Positions 10,650 to 19,449 of a DNA stretch of 43,182 nt are shown here, one piece after another (the first letter of the stretch is position 1; each line of letters starts with the position of its first letter). Made by a program: the position numbers and the translations under genes. Source of the stretch: Xenococcaceae cyanobacterium MO_167.B52 (GTDB lineage: Bacteria > Cyanobacteriota > Cyanobacteriia > Cyanobacteriales > Xenococcaceae); NCBI GenBank assembly GCA_030065315.1, contig JASJDB010000004.1, positions 1-43,182 on the forward strand, written 5' to 3'. Under the pieces are notes generated by a model. The model saw only the letters and a list, made by a program, of their open reading frames with translations, searched no databases and had not been told where the DNA came from.

Positions 10650-10667
10650 TGAGAAACAAGCAAACAA

Positions 10668-10691
10668 TAAAAAAAGCGGGCTAAACCCACT
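10668..10691 (-). promoter_or_regulatory. Terminator-like hairpin in the rimP leader (candidate attenuator)
   Basis: Minus strand AGTGGG-TTTAG-CCCGCT followed directly by a T-run, ending about 20 nt before the rimP ATG. Confidence 0.6.
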
Positions 10692-11030
10692 GTGATCTGT
10701 ACTTTAGATTTTTTGTAGGTCGAAAAAGCTATTATTAGCCTTCTTCCTTAGTCCCAATTCTAGCAGTAAAGGATGAGGTTTGACTAAAAATTAGACCTAA
10801 TCAAGCAATCACACTACAAAATATTAATAAATGTTAAGAGTGATCAAAGTTGCTGTGGCTGATCTGAGGGGGGTAAAGTTTTTAGTTTAGGGTCTTAAAC
10901 CTACTGGGGTTTAACTACTCTGAATTTTTAGTATTTATCCCAAGCAAGTACTCAAAAATTAACAAGATGTAACAAATAATAGCTCAACGTCATTGTATAA
11001 AAGTTATCTGAGGGGTAAATGCTGGCAGGC

Positions 11031-11074
11031 AAACCCAAAAACGATCTCTAAATTTAGAGCGTTTTCCTAGGTTT
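11031..11074 (+). promoter_or_regulatory. Long imperfect hairpin in the cpcB upstream/leader region
   Basis: AAACCcAAAAACGatCTCTAAA|TTTAGAGCGTTTTcctaGGTTT: perfect CTCTAAATTTAGAG core with extended arms. Confidence 0.55.
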
Positions 11075-11275
11075 CCCACCGAAGTGTAAAGTTTTCTAAT
11101 GCAGCTTAAAAAATGTTATCTTAAGCATCGAAAATTAAGAAAGCTCTGACAAATTCATAAAGGTTGGAAGTCTGCTTCAAAAACTGGATTTAGCCCATGG
11201 TTTAATCTAGTCAAGTTAAAATTATTTTTTGAAGTTCAACTAAACTCATTTACATAGAGTAGGAGATTAAATTAG

Positions 11276-11794
11276 ATGTTCGACGCATTTACTAGAGTAG
11301 TGTCTCAAGCCGACGCTCGTGGTGAGTTCCTCTCCACTGCTCAATTAGACGCTCTGGGCGCAATGGTTGCAGAAAGCAACAAACGCATGGACGCTGTAAA
11401 CCGTATTACTAGCAATTCTTCCGCAATCGTAACTAATGCTGCTCGTGCTTTATTCGCAGAGCAACCCCAATTAATTGCTCCTGGTGGAAATGCTTACACT
11501 AGCCGTCGTAATGCAGCTTGCTTGCGTGACATGGAAATTATTTTACGTTACATCACTTATTCTGTTTTCACAGGTGATGCTAGTGTACTAGAGGATCGTT
11601 GCCTTAATGGTCTTCGTGAAACTTATCTAGCTTTGGGAACTCCTGGTTCTTCCGTAGCTGTTGGTGTTCAAAAAATGAAAGCTGCTGCTTTGGCTATCGT
11701 CAATGATACTAACGGAATCACTCTTGGTGATTGCGCTGCTTTAGCTTCTGAAATCTCTGGCTACTTTGATCGCGCTGCTGCTGCGGTTGCATAA
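11276..11794 (+). CDS. cpcB: C-phycocyanin beta subunit
   Basis: 172 aa; [20 protein letters not shown], Cys in [16 protein letters not shown], Cys in [10 protein letters not shown]-terminal [10 protein letters not shown]. Confidence 0.97.
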   Translation: MFDAFTRVVSQADARGEFLSTAQLDALGAMVAESNKRMDAVNRITSNSSAIVTNAARALFAEQPQLIAPGGNAYTSRRNAACLRDMEIILRYITYSVFTGDASVLEDRCLNGLRETYLALGTPGSSVAVGVQKMKAAALAIVNDTNGITLGDCAALASEISGYFDRAAAAVA

Positions 11795-11882
11795 TTTAAA
11801 CCAGCATTTATGGTGTTGATGCCTCAATCAACCCAACTACATTTTTTAGGAAAAATTAGAAAAACAGGGAGATACCCGAATC

Positions 11883-12371
11883 ATGAAAACCCCTCTAACT
11901 GAGGCTGTATCCGCAGCAGATTCTCAAGGACGTTTCTTAAGTAGTACTGAAATTCAAACTGCTTTTGGTCGCTTTCGTCAAGCTAATGCTAGTTTAACTG
12001 CTGCTAAAGCTTTGACTACTAACGCTCAAAGCTTAATCAATGGTGCTGCTAACGCTGTGTATAGTAAATATCCTTACACTACTACCACTCCTGGTTCTAA
12101 CTTTGCTTCTACTCCAGAAGGTAAAGCTAAGTGCGCTCGTGATATCGGTTACTATGTTCGCATGGTAACTTACTGTCTAGTAGCTGGTGGTACTGGTCCT
12201 ATGGATGAGTACTTAGTAGCTGGATTAGACGAAATCAACCGTGCTTACGAATTATCTCCTAGCTGGTATATCGAAGCTCTCAAATATATCAAATCGAATC
12301 ATGGTTTGTCAGGAGATCCTGCTGTTGAAGCTAATTCCTACTTGGATTATGCCATTAACGCTCTTAGCTAA
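11883..12371 (+). CDS. cpcA: C-phycocyanin alpha subunit
   Basis: 162 aa; [34 protein letters not shown] chromophore Cys, [22 protein letters not shown]. Confidence 0.98.
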   Translation: MKTPLTEAVSAADSQGRFLSSTEIQTAFGRFRQANASLTAAKALTTNAQSLINGAANAVYSKYPYTTTTPGSNFASTPEGKAKCARDIGYYVRMVTYCLVAGGTGPMDEYLVAGLDEINRAYELSPSWYIEALKYIKSNHGLSGDPAVEANSYLDYAINALS

Positions 12372-12459
12372 TAGCTAAATTGCAATTTGTCTCCGAAATC
12401 TGGTTAATCTTTGCTTGATTAATCTAGATTAAGAACAAAAAAGTAACATTAAAAAGCAT

Positions 12460-12518
12460 TACCCAGAAAGGTATGCGGATGCCGGCAATAGGCTTGTATT
12501 TGTTTACTTTTCTGGGTA
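12460..12518 (+). terminator. Stem-loop downstream of cpcA
   Basis: TACCCAGAAAGGTA (12460-12473) pairs with TACTTTTCTGGGTA (12505-12518): 14 bp with one G-T pair. No strong T-tract. Confidence 0.5.
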
Positions 12519-12822
12519 TTGTTGCGTTTAAAACATTGATCATTTGTCATTGATCATTGAGCATTTAACTTTCTGCCAAAATTTATCGGTCATAGATTTA
12601 CCCAGAACACGAAGCTGGTTCAGCAATTTTGACACAGAATCTTTATATAGCAATGGTTTCAAGTGCTATATAATATCGATAAGAAAAAACGGGGACGATT
12701 AGATGTAGGTGCTGCTTCCGAACTATCCGTTGTACAAATGTCTAAGTAGCCTGTCAGTCTAGCCTTTTCGGAAATACTGGTAGCCTCGATAAGTACCGCT
12801 AGTTCTAGAAACTATGTACGAG

Positions 12823-13015
12823 AGTGAACAAAACAAAACAATTACGGGCGCACGGTGCTGGCGTTCTTGCCGTCGCTACTACTTCGGTAGTAGATAAGGT
12901 AGCTATTGCTACTGAGGAGGCTGAGTAAGACCAAAGACAAGCTTGCTTGTTGGAGGCATCGGTCAATGAAGGCGGAAACTCGCGATAAATCGCGGGGAGT
13001 TCATGCATTTACTAT
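12823..13015 (+). mobile_element. Remnant of an IS200/IS605-type tnpB 3' end with omegaRNA/right-end structure
   Basis: Fragment VNKTKQLRAHGAGVLAVATTSVVDKVAIATEEAE* ... LLEASVNEGGNSR* resembles tnpB C-termini; cUUCGg hairpin CTACTAC-TTCG-GTAGTAG; right-end hairpin AACTCGCGA-TAAA-TCGCGGGGAGTT then CATGCATTTAC. Confidence 0.55.
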
Positions 13016-13049
13016 TGGTCAATGTCTAATGTTCAATGTAAAGAGGAAT

Positions 13050-13084
13050 ATGAAGGATGAAGAATGAAGAATGAAGGATGAAGA
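13050..13084 (+). repeat. Five tandem ATGAAGR heptamers over the cpcE start
   Basis: ATGAAGG ATGAAGA ATGAAGA ATGAAGG ATGAAGA read directly. Confidence 0.95.
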
Positions 13085-13898
13085 AACAAGTTTAGATTCT
13101 AATAGTGCTGAACAATTAACGGTAGAAACTGCGATCGCAAATCTGAATCAAAAAGAAGATTTGGGTTCAAGATACTATGCTGCCTGGTGGTTGGGAAAGT
13201 TTAGAGTTAGAGAAGAACAAGCCATTGAAGCTTTACTGTTAGCTTTAGAAGATGAATCGGATCGCGCTCCTGATGGAGGTTATCCTTTGCGTCGTAACTC
13301 TGCTAGAGCCTTAGGTAAATTAGGAGACAAAAGAGCTGTTCTCCCTTTGATTTGCTGCTTAGAATTTCCCGACTTTTATGTGCGAGAAGCAGCAGCCCAA
13401 GCTTTAGAAAATTTAGCTGATGAGCGTTGTGTAGCTCACCTAATGAAATTATTGGAAGGAGGGTTAGAAAAAGCGCAATTCGTCCCAGGAAAGCCCCATT
13501 TAGTCGAGCCTTATGAAGCGGTGATCGAAGCTTTGGGAACTTTGGGAGCAACAGAAGCCATCGATTTAATTAAGCCTTTTATTGATCATTCAGTAGAAAA
13601 GGTAAGATATGCTGCTGCTAGAGCTATGTATCAGTTGACTCAAGAGTCACAATATGGAGAACTGCTGATTCAAGCTTTGTCTGGCGATGATTTACAATTG
13701 CGTCGTTCTGCCTTGATGGATTTAGCGGTAGTCGGTTATTTTCCCGCGGGAGATGCGATCGCAGAAACTTTAGCAGAAAACAGCATGAAGTTGATCGCCT
13801 TGAAGGGTTTGCTCGAAAAAAACTTAACCCTAAATTCTACAGAAGACTTGTCAGAAGAGAGTATCAAGCTAATGAAATTGATGGATTCATTACTGTAA
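13071..13898 (+). CDS. cpcE: Phycocyanin alpha-subunit phycocyanobilin lyase subunit CpcE (HEAT repeats)
   Basis: 275 aa; YYAAWWLGKFRV, GGYPLRRNSARALGKL, FYVREAAAQAL, VRYAAARAMYQLT; located downstream of cpcBA. Confidence 0.92.
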   Translation: MKDEETSLDSNSAEQLTVETAIANLNQKEDLGSRYYAAWWLGKFRVREEQAIEALLLALEDESDRAPDGGYPLRRNSARALGKLGDKRAVLPLICCLEFPDFYVREAAAQALENLADERCVAHLMKLLEGGLEKAQFVPGKPHLVEPYEAVIEALGTLGATEAIDLIKPFIDHSVEKVRYAAARAMYQLTQESQYGELLIQALSGDDLQLRRSALMDLAVVGYFPAGDAIAETLAENSMKLIALKGLLEKNLTLNSTEDLSEESIKLMKLMDSLL

Positions 13899-14355
13899 CA
13901 AATCCAAGTCTCGACTAGGAAATTAATTTTGTCCAACTGGTTACAGTTGCAATTACTGTTTTAATGGTCATTTTTGTAAATTTTCTAAATTTCATTATTG
14001 TTATTCCTTCAAATCAAAAAAAAAGCAAAGTTGCTGCTTTAATTAAACTTATTGCCAGAAAAATCAAAGATAATTTGTTTAGGAGTTTATACATTAAATT
14101 TGCCAAGTACTAGACATACGACAAGCTACACTAACATATTTATTGGGTAACGTCAGATTTGCCTTGTCAGAAGATTTGACAAATTAATAGTTAATTTAGA
14201 TTTATATTCCAATTATAAAAATAATGGATTTAGATATTATTTATTGGGGATTAATCTTTAAATTTTAATTCTAAGGCTGAAAATTAATGATTAATTCAAA
14301 ATTGATTTCTCAATCATTTAGTATCTTTAAACAAGAGCTTTCTAAGTACTAGCTA

Positions 14356-16380
14356 ATGTCTCATAATTTACTTCTGAACACTGAGATAGATATCTTAGTT
14401 TTACTTCTGGTCGCTTGTTTAGCAGCGATCGCATTTAAAAGAATTAACTTTCCTTATACTGTAGGATTAGTTATTGTCGGTTTAATTTTGAGCTTTTTAG
14501 GTCAAAATATTCCAGCCTTGGAGGTAGTCAATAGTTTTAGGCTGTCAGAAGAACTGATTTTATTTATTTTTGTTCCGCCCCTAATTTTTGAATCAGCCTT
14601 GAATATGGACAGTAGGCTGCTGTTGCGGAATCTTGCTCCTGTTTTAGTTCTGGCTGCTCCTGGCTTGTTGATCTCCACCGCTATTGTGGGTACAGTTTTG
14701 GCTTGGCTTACCCCTCTATCTCTAGGGCAGGCTTTACTGTTTGGCAGTCTGATCTCTGCTACTGATCCCGTAGCTGTTATTGCTCTATTTAAAGAATTAG
14801 GTGCGCCAAAACAGCTGGCTATTCTGGTAGAAGGGGAAAGTTTATTTAACGATGCCACAGCGATTGTAACTTTCAATATTATCTTTGGGGTTATTGCAGC
14901 AGGAGCAGTAGGAGCAGATGCTATTCAACAAGGAGTAATCAGCTTCTTGGTTGGTTTTTTTGGGGGGATTGTAGTAGGAGCAGCCTTTGGCTATTTAATG
15001 CGCCTAATTATGGATTTGGCTAAAGACAATTCCTTGCTTTTATCCACTATTAGTACTATTACTGCCTATGGTGCTTTTTTAATAGCCGAAGAAGTATTTC
15101 ATGTTTCCGCCGTGATGGCAGTAGTTAGCACGGGTTTAGTGATAGGTTGGTACAAATCAAACCGTTTAGAAGCAGAAACTAGAGAATATGTCTCTGAATT
15201 CTGGGAATATGCTGCATTCTTAGCTAATAGTTTGATTTTCTTGCTAGTGGGTATTACCGCCTCTAGTTTCAGATTTTTTGAGCAAATTAGCCAAACTGAA
15301 TCTCTGTTAACTGCGTTGGGTATTACTATTGCTACTGTTCTAGTAACTCGCGCTATTGTAGTTTTTACCTTAATTCCCCTAGTAAATCTGTTTCGTGAGT
15401 CGAAAATTCCTTTGAGTTATCAACTGGTTAGTTATTGGGGAGGATTACGGGGAGCAGTATGTCTGGCATTAGCACTGAGTATTGCTCCAGATTTTCCCAA
15501 TCGGGACTTGATTGTGATTTTAACTTTAGGAATCGCTCTGTTTACCCTCCTAATTCCTGGTACTACCGTAGGCAAATTGATCCAAAGCCTCAAACTCAAT
15601 CGTCCGTCAATTTTAGATCAGGTAGGACAAGCTTTAGCTGTTCTGATTGCCAAGCGAGAAGCTCTCAAGGAATCTAGTATTCTGGAGAATCTGGATTACT
15701 TTTCTCCTGCTGTGGTAGCAAATTTTACCCAAAAATACCAGCAGCAAGTTAGTCAAGCTGAGGCATCTTTAACTAACCTACAAACCGAACTTAACTTAAG
15801 TGAAGCTCAAGCTCAACAAGTAGTTTGGTCAGAAGCTTTAGCTATTGAGCAACAAATCTATCGGGAATTAAAGGATCAAGGTTTTATATCTAAGGTAGTT
15901 TTGGCGCAGTTAACCTTGATGATGAATTTAAAAGGAGATCGGGTACAAATAGGTAACATTCCCCCAGGATTACCAAAGGTTGAACCCTTAGAAGTTCGTT
16001 TAGGAAATTTATTGGTTAAGTTGTTTGATGGTAGCTCTTGGGTCAAACAGATTCAAGCTGATTTAATTGCCACAAACTATGAGTATCTGACCTTTATTGC
16101 CTATGCTTGCGAACAAGTTCCCCTTCGTCTCAGAAGTCTAGTAAGAGATAGTGGTGTTCCAGGAAAAACTCTGGAAAAATGTGCTTCCTACTATGAAGAA
16201 ATTCGTCAAGACATCATTAAACAAGCTCAAACTACTATAGAACAATATCCAGATTTGGCGATCGCATTTCAGACGAAAATTTCCGACAGGGTGGCTTTAG
16301 TTGTGCAAAACGAAACCGTGGAAAGGCTGGCTTCGGAAGGACTAATTAGTGAAGCTGTAGCAGGCGAAATTAGCTTTTAA
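14356..16380 (+). CDS. Na+/H+ antiporter, CPA1 family
   Basis: 674 aa; FVPPLIFESALNMD, SATDPVAVIALFKELGAPKQLAILVEGESLFNDATAIV. Confidence 0.93.
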   Translation: MSHNLLLNTEIDILVLLLVACLAAIAFKRINFPYTVGLVIVGLILSFLGQNIPALEVVNSFRLSEELILFIFVPPLIFESALNMDSRLLLRNLAPVLVLAAPGLLISTAIVGTVLAWLTPLSLGQALLFGSLISATDPVAVIALFKELGAPKQLAILVEGESLFNDATAIVTFNIIFGVIAAGAVGADAIQQGVISFLVGFFGGIVVGAAFGYLMRLIMDLAKDNSLLLSTISTITAYGAFLIAEEVFHVSAVMAVVSTGLVIGWYKSNRLEAETREYVSEFWEYAAFLANSLIFLLVGITASSFRFFEQISQTESLLTALGITIATVLVTRAIVVFTLIPLVNLFRESKIPLSYQLVSYWGGLRGAVCLALALSIAPDFPNRDLIVILTLGIALFTLLIPGTTVGKLIQSLKLNRPSILDQVGQALAVLIAKREALKESSILENLDYFSPAVVANFTQKYQQQVSQAEASLTNLQTELNLSEAQAQQVVWSEALAIEQQIYRELKDQGFISKVVLAQLTLMMNLKGDRVQIGNIPPGLPKVEPLEVRLGNLLVKLFDGSSWVKQIQADLIATNYEYLTFIAYACEQVPLRLRSLVRDSGVPGKTLEKCASYYEEIRQDIIKQAQTTIEQYPDLAIAFQTKISDRVALVVQNETVERLASEGLISEAVAGEISF

Positions 16381-16522
16381 GAGCCAAGCTCCTAGCCATT
16401 TTTGCCCGAGGAATAAATTCGTAATCGTTTTTTTCCATAAGATTTTTCTCATTGAAGTTTCATACAGGCTTAATTGGGGACTGCCAAACTTAGATTAAGT
16501 TAATCAAAGCAGTAAAAAAAAA

Positions 16523-16660
16523 ATGATTTGTTCAGAAAAACGATTTACTCAACCCTCATCTATTGGTAATAACAAATTGGTTTTGAAGCAAAAACCAGAA
16601 TTAGTAGCTCATTGGATAAAAGTAAATGGTCAATTAATTTGTCAATGGGTTACTGTCTAA
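16523..16660 (+). CDS. Small 45-aa ORF, conserved-looking, unknown function
   Basis: MICSEKRFTQPSSIGNNKLVLKQKPELVAHWIKVNGQLICQWVTV; below the ORF-track threshold; coding-like composition. Confidence 0.5.
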   Translation: MICSEKRFTQPSSIGNNKLVLKQKPELVAHWIKVNGQLICQWVTV

Positions 16661-16882
16661 ATCAACCAAAATCCTACTTGAAGAACATCAAACTTTTCTT
16701 GGCACTGCTTGAGGCACTTAGCCAAGATCTGTTCTTTTTCCTATTACAGATTCTCAAATGTCGATTTTGTGAGAAAATTCAACAGGTTAAGGTTAAGTCT
16801 CATGATGATAGTAATCAGTTAAATTCAGTATGAACTAGGCTTAAGATTATAGGATCTCTCTAAGGTTACTCTGGAGGCTATC

Positions 16883-17872
16883 ATGAGCATTATTTATTTC
16901 GCTACTAATAGAAATCCCTTAAATGGAGGAGCAAACCCTACTGGTTTTGGGAGTAGTTTTGCCACAGCAAATTTGGGAGATTTGCGTTTCGGTAGAGCAG
17001 AAGTAATTAAGGGCAAACTTGAACCAAGCTCGATAGAAACCTTACCCGATAACCCCGATCAAGGCTCTAAAGTTTTGCTTAAAGAATTACGTAAAAAAAT
17101 GAGAAAAAAGTCTCTAGATTCTTTGATATTTATACATGGCTTTAATGTCAGCTTTAAAGGAGCAATTGAATCAGCAGCTAAACTCAGCGACCGCTTTTCC
17201 CAACTTTCTGGAAATACATATCAACCTAATATGTTTGTGTTTTCTTGGCCCTCCAATGGAAAACTGCTTGACTATGGAGATGATCGCTATGATGCCAAGG
17301 CTTCTGGATATGCATTTGCTAGAGGTTTAGCAAAGCTATCTGAGTTTTTAAAGGAATCTGCTGGGAAAAAAAATTGTCACCAGAAAATTAATCTTATTGC
17401 ACATAGCATGGGTAGTTATGTTTTGAGGCATACATTACAAGCAGCCCAAGCGATACATGGAGATTCCTTGCTACAACGCCTGTTCGACAATATTGTATTA
17501 ACTGCTGCTGACGAAGACGACGATGCATTTGAAGAGACTCATAAGTTAGCGAGATTGCCAGAACTCAGTAAAAGTATAACCATCTACTACAACACTGAAG
17601 ATAGAGCACTTGATATCAGTGATATTACAAAAGGTAATCCAGAACGGCTTGGAAGTTCAGGTCCTCGTAAACCTCATCAAATATCTGGAAAAGTTATTAT
17701 TGTTGATGTCAGTGAAGTTGTTAATGGTGTTGCTGAACATTCCTATCACGTCGAAAGCGATCCCGTGGGAATGGATTTGATTGCTGTTCTACAAGGAAAA
17801 AAACCCGACTCAATTCCTTCAAGAATTTATGTTCCCCATGCGAACAAATTCAGACTTGTCAAGTCTAACTAG
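16883..17872 (+). CDS. Alpha/beta hydrolase, DUF900 family
   Basis: 329 aa; FIHGFNVSFKGAIESAAKLSD, LIAHSMGSYVLRHTLQ nucleophile elbow. Confidence 0.88.
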   Translation: MSIIYFATNRNPLNGGANPTGFGSSFATANLGDLRFGRAEVIKGKLEPSSIETLPDNPDQGSKVLLKELRKKMRKKSLDSLIFIHGFNVSFKGAIESAAKLSDRFSQLSGNTYQPNMFVFSWPSNGKLLDYGDDRYDAKASGYAFARGLAKLSEFLKESAGKKNCHQKINLIAHSMGSYVLRHTLQAAQAIHGDSLLQRLFDNIVLTAADEDDDAFEETHKLARLPELSKSITIYYNTEDRALDISDITKGNPERLGSSGPRKPHQISGKVIIVDVSEVVNGVAEHSYHVESDPVGMDLIAVLQGKKPDSIPSRIYVPHANKFRLVKSN

Positions 17873-18003
17873 GATCTAATTAATTTTGCACAACTAGTTA
17901 TACGAAATCCGATTCTCAAAACCCACTTTTAATCAAGATGATTAAAGAAACTCAATTCCTCCTGCCGTGACCGAAGGTAATCCTTATGCGCTTGCGCTTG
18001 CAA

Positions 18004-18039
18004 AGCTCTACCCGCAGGGGCAGCTCTACCCGCAGGGGC
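18004..18039. repeat. 18-bp tandem duplication AGCTCTACCCGCAGGGGC x2
   Basis: Read directly. Confidence 0.9.
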
Positions 18040-18150
18040 AGCGGTTATCCGAAGGTGTACCCTTTAGGGATCCTTTAGGATTAGGGCTGCCTCGACCGAA
18101 GGGAATGCTAAAGCATACCGCTTCGCATATCCTTTAGGGCTGCCTCATGA
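18040..18150. repeat. Cluster of dispersed CCTTTAGG / TACCGCTTCGCATA repeats
   Basis: Repeated CCTTTAGG/CCTAAAGG cores; related copies at 2488-2510, 23232-23336 and 24466-24540. Confidence 0.8.
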
Positions 18151-18269
18151 CAACTTTTAAGTAGTGTATCTAAACAGGATTTAGTATTACTTGTTACTAC
18201 AGACTTCATTGTTTTACCGTGAAGTAACGGTGACCAGTTTTCAAAATTAAAAATGCATGATTAAACGAG

Positions 18270-19355
18270 ATGAGTCAGAAAAAAGTTTTAGTTATTGGTG
18301 GTTGTGGCAGAATTGGGTCTAGTGTAGCCCAAGATATTGCTACCCATACGGATGCAGAAGTAATTGTTACTAGTAGAAATCCTAATACAGTAGTTAAATC
18401 TCCTCTCAATTTTCTCTGTTTAGATTTAGCAGATAAATCAGGTTTAGCAGCAGCAATTAATAATGTTGATTTGGTAGTACATTGTGCTGGTGCTTTTCAT
18501 TATCGTGATGGTCGAGTTTTAGAAGCTTGTATTGATTTAGGTGTTAATTATCTTGATGTGAGTGATCACCGTTCTTTCTATGAAAAAGTAATTAAATATC
18601 AAGATAAAGCTAAAGTTGCAGGAATTACAGCAATTCTAAATACAGGTATTTTTCCTGGTATTTCTAATAGCATGGTTAAGCAGGGAGTAGAATATTTTGA
18701 TCAGCCTCAAAAGATTCATTTAAGTTATGTAGTAGCTGGTTCTGGAGGGGCAGGAGTTACAGTGATGCGAACTACCTTTTTGGGTTTAAGAAATCAGTTT
18801 GATGCTTGGATTGATGGAAAATGGCAAAAAGTTTTACCCTACACAGAAAGAGAAGTCATAGAGTTTCCCAAACCCTATGGTAAGACTGGGGTGTATTGGT
18901 TTGATGTTCCAGAAACTTACACTTTTGCTGACTCTTTTAATGCAGATACAGTGATCACTAAATTTGGCTCTGTTCCCGACTTTTATAATCATCTTACTTG
19001 GATTACTGCTCATATTTTCCCTGAGTCTTGGGTGACAACTCCTAAAGGAATTGAGTTCTTTTCTAAAGTCAGTTATTTTATGACTTCTGTGACAGATAAG
19101 TTTAGTGGTATCGGTGTGGCAATGCGAGCCGAGATTACAGGAATTAAAAATGGCAAAGAATCTCGCTATTGTTCTACTATGGTACATCAAAATACTGCGA
19201 TCGCTGCTGGTGCTGGCACGGGAAGTATTGCTCAATTACTATTAACTGAAAAGTTACATCAGCCTGGAATCTATCCTGTAGAACAAGCTTTACCTACAGA
19301 TTTATTTGTACAAGCAATGGATAGTAGAAATATTGAGATAATTGAGCAGAAATAA
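18270..19355 (+). CDS. Saccharopine dehydrogenase-like NAD(P)-binding protein
   Basis: 361 aa; VLVIGGCGRIGSSVAQDIA Rossmann motif, CIDLGVNYLDVSDHRSF. Confidence 0.85.
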   Translation: MSQKKVLVIGGCGRIGSSVAQDIATHTDAEVIVTSRNPNTVVKSPLNFLCLDLADKSGLAAAINNVDLVVHCAGAFHYRDGRVLEACIDLGVNYLDVSDHRSFYEKVIKYQDKAKVAGITAILNTGIFPGISNSMVKQGVEYFDQPQKIHLSYVVAGSGGAGVTVMRTTFLGLRNQFDAWIDGKWQKVLPYTEREVIEFPKPYGKTGVYWFDVPETYTFADSFNADTVITKFGSVPDFYNHLTWITAHIFPESWVTTPKGIEFFSKVSYFMTSVTDKFSGIGVAMRAEITGIKNGKESRYCSTMVHQNTAIAAGAGTGSIAQLLLTEKLHQPGIYPVEQALPTDLFVQAMDSRNIEIIEQK

Positions 19356-19449
19356 ATCTAATGCCTAAATTGTTATCTAATCACGTATTAAAAATAACTA
19401 CAATTGATCCTAAGAGATCCAAAGTATCAGGAAATTTTTGGATAATTTA

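Noticed and set aside
12805-13008. 67-aa minus-strand ORF between cpcA and cpcE
   Set aside because: Opposite strand of the TnpB/omegaRNA-like remnant; no coding signature.
13050-13084. Classical phase-variation tract for cpcE
   Set aside because: Each repeat unit carries its own ATG, so adding or removing units does not shift the frame of the productive ATG; reinitiation tuning is the more consistent idea.
14018-14040. AAAGCA..TGCTTT hairpin after cpcE as terminator
   Set aside because: Weak 6-bp stem without a T-tract on the + strand; not enough to call.
14502-14876. 124-aa minus ORF inside the antiporter gene
   Set aside because: Antisense shadow ORF of a clear CPA1 antiporter.
18834-19235. 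133-aa minus ORF
   Set aside because: Antisense to the saccharopine-dehydrogenase-like gene; no recognised motifs.
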